Positions 1 through 5,824 of a DNA stretch of 6,474 nucleotides are shown piece by piece. The notes under the pieces are model-generated. The model saw only the letters and a program-made list of their open reading frames with translations, did not search any database and was not told the DNA's origin. How positions within the stretch are numbered: position 1 is the stretch's first letter; each line of letters starts with the position of its first letter. Position numbers and translations under genes: made by a program. The DNA comes from Actinomycetota bacterium (GTDB lineage Bacteria; Actinomycetota; Actinomycetes; Streptosporangiales; Streptosporangiaceae), in NCBI GenBank assembly GCA_003161205.1, contig PMOU01000347.1:4909-11382 (forward strand). The letters run 5' to 3'.

Positions 1-830
1 ACCACCTCGGGCATCGAGCCGCGCCGGTACGCCACGACCGGGGTGCCGCACGCCATGGCCTCCACCACGGACAGGCCGAACGGCTCGTCGAAGTAGATCG
101 GGTGCAGCAGGGCCGCCGCGCCGCCGAGGATCTCCGCGCGGCGCTGCGGGCCGACCGAGCCGAGGAAGAGGACCTGGTCCCCGTCGATATGCGGCTCCAC
201 GGCGTCGGCGAAATACCGCTCGTCCTGCACGATGCCGCAGATCACCAGCCGCCGGCCGGCCCGGCGGGCGATCTCGATGGCGTCAGCGGTGCCCTTGTCG
301 GGATGGATGCGCCCGAACGAGACAAGGTAATCTCCGCCCGCGGCGACGTACGGGAGCAGCCTGAGGTCGATGCCGTGATGGATGGTCGCGGCATAGTCCA
401 GGCCGGCGTAGCGGTCCGAAGCGGAGATCGCGACGAAGGCCGAGCGCGACCGCGTGTACGCGGGCAGGATGCCCGCACCGGAGAAGCCGTGGATGGTCGT
501 GACCATCGGCGCCCGCGCGTGCTCGCCGAACGCGAGCGGCAGCCAGTCAAGGTGGTTGTGCACGAGCTCGAACTCACCCGATCGGGCCAGCGCGTGCGAG
601 ACGTGCAGCGCCTCCCAGACCCGGCCGTCCATCTGGTCGTCCGCGGCGTAGCCGTGCGGGCAGACGCCGTCCAGGGCGGCCGCCGTCACCGAGTCGAGCG
701 TGGCGAACAGGGTGACGTCGACGCCCCGCGCGACCAGGCCCTCGGTGAGCAGGCTGGCGATCGACTCCCACGGCCCGTAGTGCTCGGGCGGCGTGCGCCA
801 GGCGATCGGCGCGAGCATGGCGAGCTTCAT
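1..830 (-). CDS. GT4-type glycosyltransferase, N-terminal part (3' end outside window)
   Basis: The frame opens with ATG at 830 and stays open to base 1, giving 276 full codons of a retaining GT-B glycosyltransferase. Such cytosolic enzymes move a sugar from a nucleotide-sugar donor to an acceptor; neither can be named here. The N-terminal Rossmann half starts MKLAMLAPIAWRTPP and includes TTIHGFSGAG (111-120). The C-terminal donor-binding half starts near YLVSFGRIHPDKG (168-180). It carries the GT4 EX7E signature as E249 and E257 in DEPFGLSVVEAMACGTPVV. Roughly the last 60-90 residues should lie beyond the window. The start is 3 nt after the marR stop, with AGAGG 14 nt upstream inside marR, so translational coupling is likely. 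The family call rests on recognised motifs; the idea that MarR controls it is inference from spacing. Confidence 0.9.
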   Translation of the reverse strand, partial: MKLAMLAPIAWRTPPEHYGPWESIASLLTEGLVARGVDVTLFATLDSVTAAALDGVCPHGYAADDQMDGRVWEALHVSHALARSGEFELVHNHLDWLPLAFGEHARAPMVTTIHGFSGAGILPAYTRSRSAFVAISASDRYAGLDYAATIHHGIDLRLLPYVAAGGDYLVSFGRIHPDKGTADAIEIARRAGRRLVICGIVQDERYFADAVEPHIDGDQVLFLGSVGPQRRAEILGGAAALLHPIYFDEPFGLSVVEAMACGTPVVAYRRGSMPEV

Positions 831-833
831 CGC

Positions 834-1304
834 TCAGCGGTTGGCCTCTGGGGTGCGCAGCTCGGTTTCGAGCAGGTCCATGGCCTTGAGAAAGGCGGCC
901 TGCTCGCTGGGGGCGAGCTGGTCCAGGACCCGGGCGAGCGGCTTGGCGGCGCCGTCCAGCCACGCGCTGATCGCCGCGCTCTGGGCCGCGTTTATCTGGA
1001 CGATGGTGCGCCGGCGGTCGGCTGGGTCGGGCTGGCGGCTGACGAAGCCCGCCCGGTCCAGGTCGGCCAGCACGCCGCTGACGGTGGTCAGGGTCAGTTC
1101 CAGCCGGGTGGCCAGCTCGGTGACGGTGAGCGGGCCGCCGCGAAGCTGCTGCAACGCGGCCACGTGCCGCGGGCTCAGCGGCGCTGACGTCTGCGGGGCG
1201 GTGCTGTCCTGCCACCGCCGCATCCCCTTGGAGACGCGCGGGAACAGCTGCATGAGGCGCAGGCACAGCGCGGAATGCGCCGAACCGGCTGCGTCGTCCG
1301 CCAT
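834..1304 (-). CDS. MarR-family winged-helix transcriptional regulator
   Basis: A 156-residue protein, normal for MarR regulators, which bind palindromic DNA as dimers and usually lose affinity on binding a small phenolic or other ligand. The winged helix spans about residues 46-104: LSPRHVAALQQL, then LTVTELATRLELTLTTVSGVLADLDRAG (recognition helix about 73-86), then a wing with the typical D-R-R-R at 96-99. Flanking helices (about 11-33 and 105-150) would form the dimer interface. The ATG start is supported by a strong GGAGGG four bases upstream. Its stop lies 3 nt before the glycosyltransferase start, so the two genes are probably cotranscribed. MarR genes more often sit beside a transporter or enzyme for their ligand, so the glycosyltransferase partner is less usual. 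The first 130 nt of the gene overlap the nominal 3' end of the tetR frame. Ligand and regulon cannot be read from the sequence. Confidence 0.93.
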   Translation of the reverse strand: MADDAAGSAHSALCLRLMQLFPRVSKGMRRWQDSTAPQTSAPLSPRHVAALQQLRGGPLTVTELATRLELTLTTVSGVLADLDRAGFVSRQPDPADRRRTIVQINAAQSAAISAWLDGAAKPLARVLDQLAPSEQAAFLKAMDLLETELRTPEANR

Positions 1305-1942
1305 GCAACCCTCCCCCCGACAGTTACGTGACCCAGTATAGATGGTTTCCTATCAAAAGTATTTGGACAGGCAAACCAACATAAGAGGACCCGATCGATG
1401 AGGTCTTCGATGAAGGCCGTGGTCGCGGGGCGGCCGTGGAAGGCGACGTGGACGAGCACGCCGCCCACCAGGAGCGCCAGGGACGGCTCGACGGCGTCCG
1501 GCGGCAGGTGGGAGCCCAGGATTGCCTCCATGGAGCGCGTCCCCTCCTGCCAGAGCTGCTGGCGCAGCTCCTCCACCGCCGGATCGGTTCCGGCCCGCTC
1601 CAGGACCCCGCCGAGGACCCGGTCCAGGTGCCCGCGGGAGAGGTCGTCGGCGAAGTCGGCCAGGCCCCGGACCAGGTCGGCCCGCAGGTCACCGGTCGGC
1701 TGCGGGTGCTCCGCCGCGCCGCAGATCTGTCCGATGCAGGCCTGGATGAGGTCCAGGCGCGTCGGCCAGTGGGCATAGATCGTCGCCTTGGAATAGCCCG
1801 CCCGGCGAGCGACCTCGGCGTGGGTCACCGCCGCCCAGCCCTGGGCCAGCAGCAGGGCCGCCGCGGCGTCGACGACGTCGCGGCGGGTCCGCAGGATCCT
1901 CGGATCGACGCTAACCGCCTCCACCTGTGCCACGTCGGTCAA
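1175..1942 (-). CDS. TetR-family transcriptional regulator with an anomalous C-terminal read-through tail
   Basis: A TetR/AcrR-type repressor, a dimer that usually releases its operator on ligand binding. The N-terminal helix-turn-helix is clear: RRDVVDAAAALLLAQGW (20-36), then VTHAEVARRAGYSKATIYAHW (39-59), then LDLIQACI. Residues 80-187 are an alpha-helical ligand domain of usual size, ending near FIEDLIDRVL (177-186). The frame then lacks a stop and continues 68 residues through AT-rich DNA with non-coding codon use and about 130 nt into marR, so the total of 255 exceeds the usual 190-210. The likely functional end is near 1385; a lost stop or small indel is possible. The start is TTG at 1942 with a weak GGG upstream; GTG at 1933 or 1924 are alternatives. 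The divergent doxX-like gene and the palindromes between them suggest it represses that gene and itself. Confidence 0.85.
   Translation of the reverse strand: MTDVAQVEAVSVDPRILRTRRDVVDAAAALLLAQGWAAVTHAEVARRAGYSKATIYAHWPTRLDLIQACIGQICGAAEHPQPTGDLRADLVRGLADFADDLSRGHLDRVLGGVLERAGTDPAVEELRQQLWQEGTRSMEAILGSHLPPDAVEPSLALLVGGVLVHVAFHGRPATTAFIEDLIDRVLLCWFACPNTFDRKPSILGHVTVGGRVAWRTTQPVRRIPRCACASCSCSRASPRGCGGGRTAPPRRRQRR
1309..1385 (-). promoter_or_regulatory. Putative marR promoter/operator region in an AT-rich patch
   Basis: Bases 1321-1385 are about 40% GC in otherwise roughly 70% GC DNA, which marks a non-coding regulatory stretch. On the minus strand a TATACT hexamer (1340-1335, five of six to the -10 consensus) lies about 30 nt before the marR ATG; no good -35 hexamer is seen at 16-18 nt. 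Just upstream is an imperfect inverted repeat, GATGG-TTT-CC(t)ATC on plus at 1341-1354, with one unpaired base. Its place next to the -10 fits autoregulation by MarR. The ribosome-binding site GGAGGG is at 1314-1309. The composition is seen directly; promoter and operator roles are inferred. Confidence 0.5.
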
Positions 1943-1958
1943 CGCTACCCGAACAACT

Positions 1959-1998
1959 GTACTGAGCGGTAGTTTCTGAACACTATGTTCAGTACTGA
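1959..1998. promoter_or_regulatory. Putative TetR operator between tetR and the doxX-like gene
   Basis: A perfect inverted repeat, CTGAACA-CTA-TGTTCAG, occupies 1976-1992 (two 7-bp arms, 3-bp spacer). It overlaps a second perfect palindrome, TCAGTACTGA, at 1989-1998. The heptamer GTACTGA recurs at 1959-1965 and 1992-1998, 33 bp apart, about three helical turns. The elements lie between the divergent starts, where TetR repressors normally bind, and could block both promoters. Weak hexamers are visible (TAGTGT on minus at 1985-1980; TGAACA at 1977-1982 with TAGATG at 2001-2006 on plus), but neither promoter is convincing. The repeats are seen directly; binding by this TetR is inference. Confidence 0.65.
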
Positions 1999-2023
1999 CC
2001 TAGATGACTACACTGAAGCGATC

Positions 2024-2049
2024 GTCGGTCGCCACCGTCGGTCGCCACC
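2024..2049 (+). repeat. Perfect 13-bp tandem duplication in the doxX-like leader
   Basis: GTCGGTCGCCACC occurs twice in direct succession (2024-2036 and 2037-2049), ending 5 bases before the GGAG ribosome-binding site. The unit is not a multiple of three, so a gain or loss would shift any frame reading through it. That argues this stretch is untranslated leader and that the gene starts at 2064, not at the upstream ATG at 2004. Confidence 0.85.
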
Positions 2050-2054
2050 GGAAC

Positions 2055-2058
2055 GGAG
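2055..2058 (+). promoter_or_regulatory. Ribosome-binding site that fixes the doxX-like start
   Basis: GGAG stands 5 nt before ATG 2064, where the protein begins with its first membrane helix. The in-frame ATG at 2004 has no purine-rich site before it, and the 20 residues it would add look like no signal peptide or known domain. Confidence 0.7.
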
Positions 2059-2063
2059 TCGTC

Positions 2064-2432
2064 ATGCACGTCGCCTACTGGGTCATCGCCGCCCTGCTCG
2101 CCGCCATCTACGTATTCGGCGGCGTGAAGAAGGTGGTGCAGTCGGCTGACCAGCTCCGGCCGATGATGGGCTGGGTGGACGTCATGCCTATGCGGCTCGT
2201 CCGGACGATCGGCCTGCTCGAAGTGCTGGGGGCCATCGGGGTGATCCTGCCGCCGCTCACCGGGATCGCCCCCGGGGTCGCCGTCGCGGCCGCGATCGGC
2301 CTCGGCTTGATCCAGATCGGCGCGTTCGCGCTGCACCTGTCCCGCCATGAGCTCTCAGACCTCCCGTTGAACGTCGTCCTGCTCGCCCTGGCGGTCGCGG
2401 CCGCCTGGCTGGGCGCATCGGTCCTGATCTGA
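2064..2432 (+). CDS. DoxX-like four-helix membrane protein
   Basis: A 122-residue hydrophobic protein with four predicted membrane helices at about 5-22, 45-65, 68-91 and 101-121, the size and layout of DoxX-like (DoxX_2-type) proteins. Typical features are the early YVFGGVKKV stretch after helix 1, where relatives often have a G-x-x-K motif, and GLLEVLGAIGVILPPLTGI at helix 2. DoxX-like proteins are integral cytoplasmic-membrane proteins. Some have been linked to oxidative-stress or quinone/thiol functions, but the role of this subgroup is not settled. The gene is divergent from tetR with palindromes between them, so repression by that TetR and induction by a small ligand is the simplest model. 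It converges on the next gene with only 10 nt between the stops. The family call is good; the function is not known. Confidence 0.87.
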   Translation: MHVAYWVIAALLAAIYVFGGVKKVVQSADQLRPMMGWVDVMPMRLVRTIGLLEVLGAIGVILPPLTGIAPGVAVAAAIGLGLIQIGAFALHLSRHELSDLPLNVVLLALAVAAAWLGASVLI

Positions 2433-2442
2433 GCGGCGGGAT

Positions 2443-3189
2443 TCATCGCGCCGCGCCGCCATCCGGGCTGACCAGGACCGCGGCCTCGGGCTGGGGGGTG
2501 GCGTGCCCGGTGCCCGGACCGGACGGCTCGGTGGACCGCCACTGGCTGAGCCGGGGCGGCAGGAACAGGGTGAGCGCGACGGCGAACGCCAGGATCTTGG
2601 ACACCATGTTGAGCGCGATCGGGACCGGAGCCGACGGGTAGCCGAATCCGTCCAGCGCCCAGACCGCGAACACGAGCAGCATCAGCGCGAAGGTGACGAA
2701 CGTGGCCCTGGTCAGCCGCACCATCGGCGACAGGGTGAGCCGCGACAACGTGGTGATCTCGACCAGGAACAGCGGCACGAAGAACAGCGCCCGGTACAGC
2801 GCCGGATCGGGATAGAGCGGCGAGGTCCTGGCCATCACGATCAGGTCGAACGGCAGCTCGAAGATCATCGGTGCGGCCAGCGCGCCGATGATGGCGCTGC
2901 CCAGCCGGGACCGGAAGCTAGGCCCGCCGCGGGTGAGGATGATGACGAAGATGGCCACCACGGCGAGAAAGGTCACCGGGGTGATCGGATCGGCGGGCGA
3001 CGTGACCTTGGTCAGGTGATTCTGGCGGACGTACTGCTGAACGTAGAAGCTGGTGCAGACGCCCAGCGCCACGATCGTGGCCGCCCAGGCCAGGAACATG
3101 ACCGCTACGGCCTCCCGGCGGGGCCGGACCGCCCGGACCGGGTGCCGCAGCCGGGTTCCCGCGTAGACCGTGGCTCCCGCCGCGGCCAC
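2443..3189 (-). CDS. Unrecognised multi-pass membrane protein
   Basis: From GTG 3189 the product is 248 residues and I do not recognise a family. Hydrophobic segments lie at about 28-49, 71-86, 95-118, 133-150, 161-180 and 190-210. A basic stretch (R13-R25, about six arginines) precedes the first full helix, and a hydrophilic Pro/Gly-rich tail follows from about 215. The start is doubtful: no ribosome-binding site precedes GTG 3189. The codons just upstream encode IELAIGL, which continues the short hydrophobic N-terminus into a proper helix, and the frame is open back to the TAG that ends the PBP gene at 3223. The true N-terminus may lie in 3190-3222 with a rare start codon, or translation may be coupled to the PBP. 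It follows the PBP on the same strand at 33 nt, so it is probably cotranscribed and may have a cell-envelope role; that is inference. Confidence 0.75.
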   Translation of the reverse strand: MAAAGATVYAGTRLRHPVRAVRPRREAVAVMFLAWAATIVALGVCTSFYVQQYVRQNHLTKVTSPADPITPVTFLAVVAIFVIILTRGGPSFRSRLGSAIIGALAAPMIFELPFDLIVMARTSPLYPDPALYRALFFVPLFLVEITTLSRLTLSPMVRLTRATFVTFALMLLVFAVWALDGFGYPSAPVPIALNMVSKILAFAVALTLFLPPRLSQWRSTEPSGPGTGHATPQPEAAVLVSPDGGAAR

Positions 3190-3222
3190 CAGGCCGATGG
3201 CGAGTTCGATCCTGGCGGGAGG

Positions 3223-5010
3223 CTAAAGCTTGCTCAGGAAGGCTTTGACCTCCGGGCCGGCGTACTGGGCGCCGTAGCCGGCGTTGACCACGAGGCAGGC
3301 GACCGCGATGTCCTGGGCCGGGTCGAAGGCGATGAGCCAGCTGTTGGGCTGTTCCTGGCCCGCGATGTCGGCGGTGCCGGTCTTGGCGTAGACGCCCGGC
3401 CCGAAGCCGATCGCCGCGGCGGTGCCGCTGGTCACCACGTCCTGCATCATCTGCTTCAGCTGCGCGTCGGTGCTGGCCGGAAGCGCGGTCGCGGTGACCT
3501 GCTTGGTCCCGGCGCGCAGGATCGGCTGCCGGAACGTCCCGGAGTCCACGGTGGCCGCCACCGAGGCCATCGCCAGCGGAGATGCGGTCAGCTGCCCTTC
3601 GCCGAACGCCTCCTGGGCCAGTTCGGAGCCGCTAGCGCTGGCCGGGGCGTTGAAATAGCTGGCCGACAGGCCGGGCAGGCCGATGTCCCACTTCTGATCC
3701 AGGCCGAAATACTCCTTGGCGGTGCCGGCCAGCCGCCCGTCGGTCAGGTGCGGCCACTGGGTGCTGAACGCGTTGTTGCAGGACTGGGCGAAGTCGGTAC
3801 TGAACGGCGCCGAGGCGGGCTCGGATTCGTTGTCGTCGTTGTGATAGGTGATGCCCTGCACGGTGTAGGCCTCCGGACAGGCGACGCCGCTGTCGGCGGT
3901 GACGACGCCCTCGTTGATCAGGGCCGTGGAGGTGATGACCTTCATCGTGGAGCCCGGCGCCACCGAGGCGGTCAGCGCGAAGTCGTTGTAGCCGGCGTTG
4001 TTGGCGATGGCCACGATGTTGCCGGTGGAGGGCTGGATGGCGATCATCGAGCTGTCCTGGTGCGCGACGACGGCGGCTCGCGCGGCCGCCTCAGCCGTCG
4101 CGCTGATCGTGGTGTCCAGGTTCGGTATGGTGCTCGGCGCGACGATGACCGCCTGGCTGTTCGGGACCAGCTGATTCTTGGCCGTCTGGATCTCGACGTA
4201 CAGGCCCGGGGTGCCCTGTCCCGGCGGCGGCGTCTGCTGCAGCAGGTTCGCGATCGTCGTCAGCCCGGCGTCATGGTAGGAGCTGAGCTCGTTCCCGCTG
4301 GCATCGTTGACCGAGATGACCTGCGGGGCCACGGTGACCGCCGCCAGATGGGTGGACCCGGTCAGGTTCGGCGCGAGGACATCCGGGGCCCAGGCGATGT
4401 ACCACAGCTGTGAGTTCCGCTGCTGGTAGGCGACCAGCGAGTCGTGGTAGCTCCAGGTGCCGTGCCGCGCACTGGCGCTGGACGAGGCCGCCACCGTGGC
4501 GCTGACCGCGTACCCGGCCGACTCACGTGGCGTCGACGATGCGCCGGTCGCCGTCACGGTATTGCTCTCGGCGGTGGCCGTCAGCTTCCTGAGGTGGAGG
4601 TCCTGGCCGTAAGCGGTCAGCGCGGCCCGGGCGGCGGCGGGAGAATTGGTGTACCGGGCGGCCTGCCCCAGGTCACCGCTCTGCCACGCCTGCAGGAACG
4701 CGCTGGTGATCTGGCCGGCATCTTGCGCGGGCGAGCTGCCGGTCGCCGCGAAGCCGGTCGCGTTCGGGTTGGTGCCGGGCGTGACCACCGTGACGATGAC
4801 CGCGGCGAGGCCGGCCACCACGGCCAGCGCCGCCGCGGCCACGATCAGGATGACCTTGCGCCGCTTCGGCGGCCGGGCATGCCGTGACGGCCCGGATAGG
4901 CCCGGCAGCCCGGACCCGGCGTCCCCGACGGCCGGGAACTGATCGGTCGAGGGGTCCGATGCGTACCAGGGGCCAGAGGACCGCCTGCTGTCACCTGAAT
5001 CGTTTGCCAC
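3223..5010 (-). CDS. Class B penicillin-binding protein (peptidoglycan transpeptidase) with NTF2-like domain
   Basis: A 595-residue DD-transpeptidase that would cross-link peptidoglycan outside the membrane. A cytoplasmic Pro/Gly/Ser-rich N-terminus (1-47) ends in a basic KRRK patch, followed by one membrane anchor (about 53-77). Residues 95-215 match a MecA_N/NTF2-like domain (AFLQAWQSGDLGQAARYT, later LWYIAWAPDVLAPNL). The transpeptidase domain has all catalytic motifs: S354-T-M-K357 with nucleophile S354, S410-C-N412, and K543-T-G545 in AKTGTAD. There is no glycosyltransferase domain, so it is class B. The stretch between the NTF2 part and the transpeptidase is short for a full PBP dimerisation domain. 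Residues 455-480 (SGSELAQEAFGEGQLTASPL) are typical of this fold. The start is GTG 5010, with no better start downstream and only TAGGG abutting it. Paralogues are common in actinomycetes, so the specific role cannot be named. Confidence 0.93.
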   Translation of the reverse strand: MANDSGDSRRSSGPWYASDPSTDQFPAVGDAGSGLPGLSGPSRHARPPKRRKVILIVAAAALAVVAGLAAVIVTVVTPGTNPNATGFAATGSSPAQDAGQITSAFLQAWQSGDLGQAARYTNSPAAARAALTAYGQDLHLRKLTATAESNTVTATGASSTPRESAGYAVSATVAASSSASARHGTWSYHDSLVAYQQRNSQLWYIAWAPDVLAPNLTGSTHLAAVTVAPQVISVNDASGNELSSYHDAGLTTIANLLQQTPPPGQGTPGLYVEIQTAKNQLVPNSQAVIVAPSTIPNLDTTISATAEAAARAAVVAHQDSSMIAIQPSTGNIVAIANNAGYNDFALTASVAPGSTMKVITSTALINEGVVTADSGVACPEAYTVQGITYHNDDNESEPASAPFSTDFAQSCNNAFSTQWPHLTDGRLAGTAKEYFGLDQKWDIGLPGLSASYFNAPASASGSELAQEAFGEGQLTASPLAMASVAATVDSGTFRQPILRAGTKQVTATALPASTDAQLKQMMQDVVTSGTAAAIGFGPGVYAKTGTADIAGQEQPNSWLIAFDPAQDIAVACLVVNAGYGAQYAGPEVKAFLSKL

Positions 5011-5068
5011 CCCTACGACCGTACCTACTGGGCCAAGGTGCGGCAGCTAGGGTCGGCGGCCGCACGGC

Positions 5069-5254
5069 CTAGACGGAGTCCCAGTGCGGCGGGCGGTCCC
5101 GGTACAGCCGCTCATCATCGTCCGGCTCGGGCGGTTCGCTCCAGCCGACGTCGGTGTCGGCCGGGCTCCGTACCGGCAGTACCGGCGTGGCGTCCGGGTC
5201 GGCGGGCCTGACGTTGGCCGGCGGCTGGGGGGCTGGGTCGGGCGGCATAGTCAT
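5069..5254 (-). CDS. Small acidic, proline-rich hypothetical protein (61 aa)
   Basis: ATG 5254 is preceded by GGAG with a 5-nt gap, which decides this start; the open frame further upstream (to 5491) overlaps a well-supported opposite gene and has no such site. The 61-residue product is about one-fifth proline and has an acidic C-terminal third: TDVGWSEPPEPDDDERL, then YRDRPPHWDSV. The D-V-G-W, acidic run and R-P-P-H-W ending resembles small uncharacterised proteins I know from many actinomycetes, and I know of no function for them. No membrane segment or signal peptide is seen; it is probably disordered and cytosolic. The gene lies 58 nt upstream of the PBP gene on the same strand, so cotranscription is possible. 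A GGCC-GCAC-GGCC hairpin at its stop (5058-5069) is too weak to call a terminator. Confidence 0.75.
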   Translation of the reverse strand: MTMPPDPAPQPPANVRPADPDATPVLPVRSPADTDVGWSEPPEPDDDERLYRDRPPHWDSV

Positions 5255-5259
5255 CGTTT

Positions 5260-5311
5260 CTCCGGGAAGCGCTATCACGTATCGTACAGGCGGGCCTTCA
5301 TGAGCGGGCAA
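5260..5311 (-). promoter_or_regulatory. Putative promoter and ribosome-binding site of the 61-aa gene
   Basis: On the minus strand TTGCCC (5311-5306) and TACGAT (5286-5281) resemble -35 and -10 hexamers with a long 19-bp spacer, and GGAG (5263-5260) stands 5 nt before the ATG. The ribosome-binding site is convincing. The promoter is only a pattern match and the spacer is longer than usual. Confidence 0.35.
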
Positions 5312-5356
5312 GCCAGCCTTCTGCCGCGGTCCGTACCCAAGTAACCCTGGAGAGAG

Positions 5357-5812
5357 ATGCCCAAACGGGTCCGTCCCTACGGCTCGGCCGTGGACGCCGA
5401 GTCGGCCGCTCTCGGTCGTGGCCGGCCGAGAGCCGCAGGAGAGCTTGTCAGCGAGCCGGCCCGCATGATGATGGTGCGCGACATCGCCCATCAGGCCGCT
5501 GAGGCGACCCGTGCGCTCAGCGACCTGGCCGCCGACGGTGCCGACTTCTCCAGCCTGGACGATGTCCGTGACGTCATCGCGAGCCTGGAACGGATGGGTC
5601 AGGACCTGCCCCTGCTGTGCGAGCAGCTCGCCCGGATCCTGGTGGTGCAGCGCGAGGAAGGCCAGATCGCGCCGGGCTCGGGCCAGGATCCCGACTTCTG
5701 GGTCGTCGAGGTGGTGGAGGCGCTCGCGGCGGCGGGTCAGGCCGCCGACATGATGACCGCCGCCCTGACCCAGGCGGCCAGAACCTCAGCCGAGCTCAAG
5801 CGGGCGCGCTAG
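5357..5812 (+). CDS. Hypothetical helical protein (151 aa)
   Basis: I do not recognise this family. ATG 5357 follows GGAGAG closely. The 151-residue product has a basic, low-complexity N-terminus (1-30: PKRVRPYGS, GRGRPRAAG). Two long amphipathic helical stretches rich in A, L, E and D follow: about 38-100 (MMMVRDIAHQAAEATRALSDL, VRDVIASLERMGQDLPLLCEQLARIL) and 115-150 (FWVVEVVEALAAAGQAADMM to ELKRAR). They are joined by a Gly/Pro/Asp linker, GQIAPGSGQDPD. There is no signal peptide or membrane segment and a single cysteine (C88). ATG 5465 is a possible later start that would drop the basic tail. The gene is divergent from the 61-aa gene and convergent with the DUF1810 gene, so it seems to be a single-gene transcript. 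Helical bundling or a coiled coil is plausible; function unknown. Confidence 0.8.
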   Translation: MPKRVRPYGSAVDAESAALGRGRPRAAGELVSEPARMMMVRDIAHQAAEATRALSDLAADGADFSSLDDVRDVIASLERMGQDLPLLCEQLARILVVQREEGQIAPGSGQDPDFWVVEVVEALAAAGQAADMMTAALTQAARTSAELKRAR

Positions 5813-5824
5813 ACCGGGCGCACC

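Noticed and set aside
102..1187. A 361-codon open frame on plus opposite the glycosyltransferase and marR
   Set aside because: Composition is R/G/V/Q-rich without recognisable motifs, while the opposite strand encodes clear GT4 and MarR motifs.
574..1308. A 244-codon minus-strand frame covering marR and part of the glycosyltransferase gene
   Set aside because: It lies in a different frame over two well-recognised genes and reads as an alanine/arginine/proline-rich shadow.
1436..1972. A plus-strand frame opposite tetR
   Set aside because: It is antisense to a clear TetR helix-turn-helix and has no motif of its own.
2004..2063. N-terminal extension of the DoxX-like protein from ATG 2004
   Set aside because: It has no ribosome-binding site, it reads through a 13-bp tandem duplication, and the proper site precedes ATG 2064.
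2503..4413. A 636-codon open frame on plus, antisense to the membrane protein and PBP genes
   Set aside because: It is a high-GC shadow frame of low complexity (G/R/D-rich) with no domain, opposite a PBP with intact catalytic motifs.
5058..5069. GGCC-GCAC-GGCC hairpin after the 61-aa gene
   Set aside because: A 4-bp stem is too short to call a terminator in GC-rich DNA.
5300..5344. A 14-codon frame ending 12 nt before the 151-aa gene (possible leader peptide)
   Set aside because: The ribosome-binding site is poor and nothing suggests attenuation; chance is enough to explain it.
5255..5491. N-terminal extension of the 61-aa protein, including a run of four histidines
   Set aside because: It overlaps the opposite 151-aa gene, and GGAG with good spacing precedes ATG 5254.
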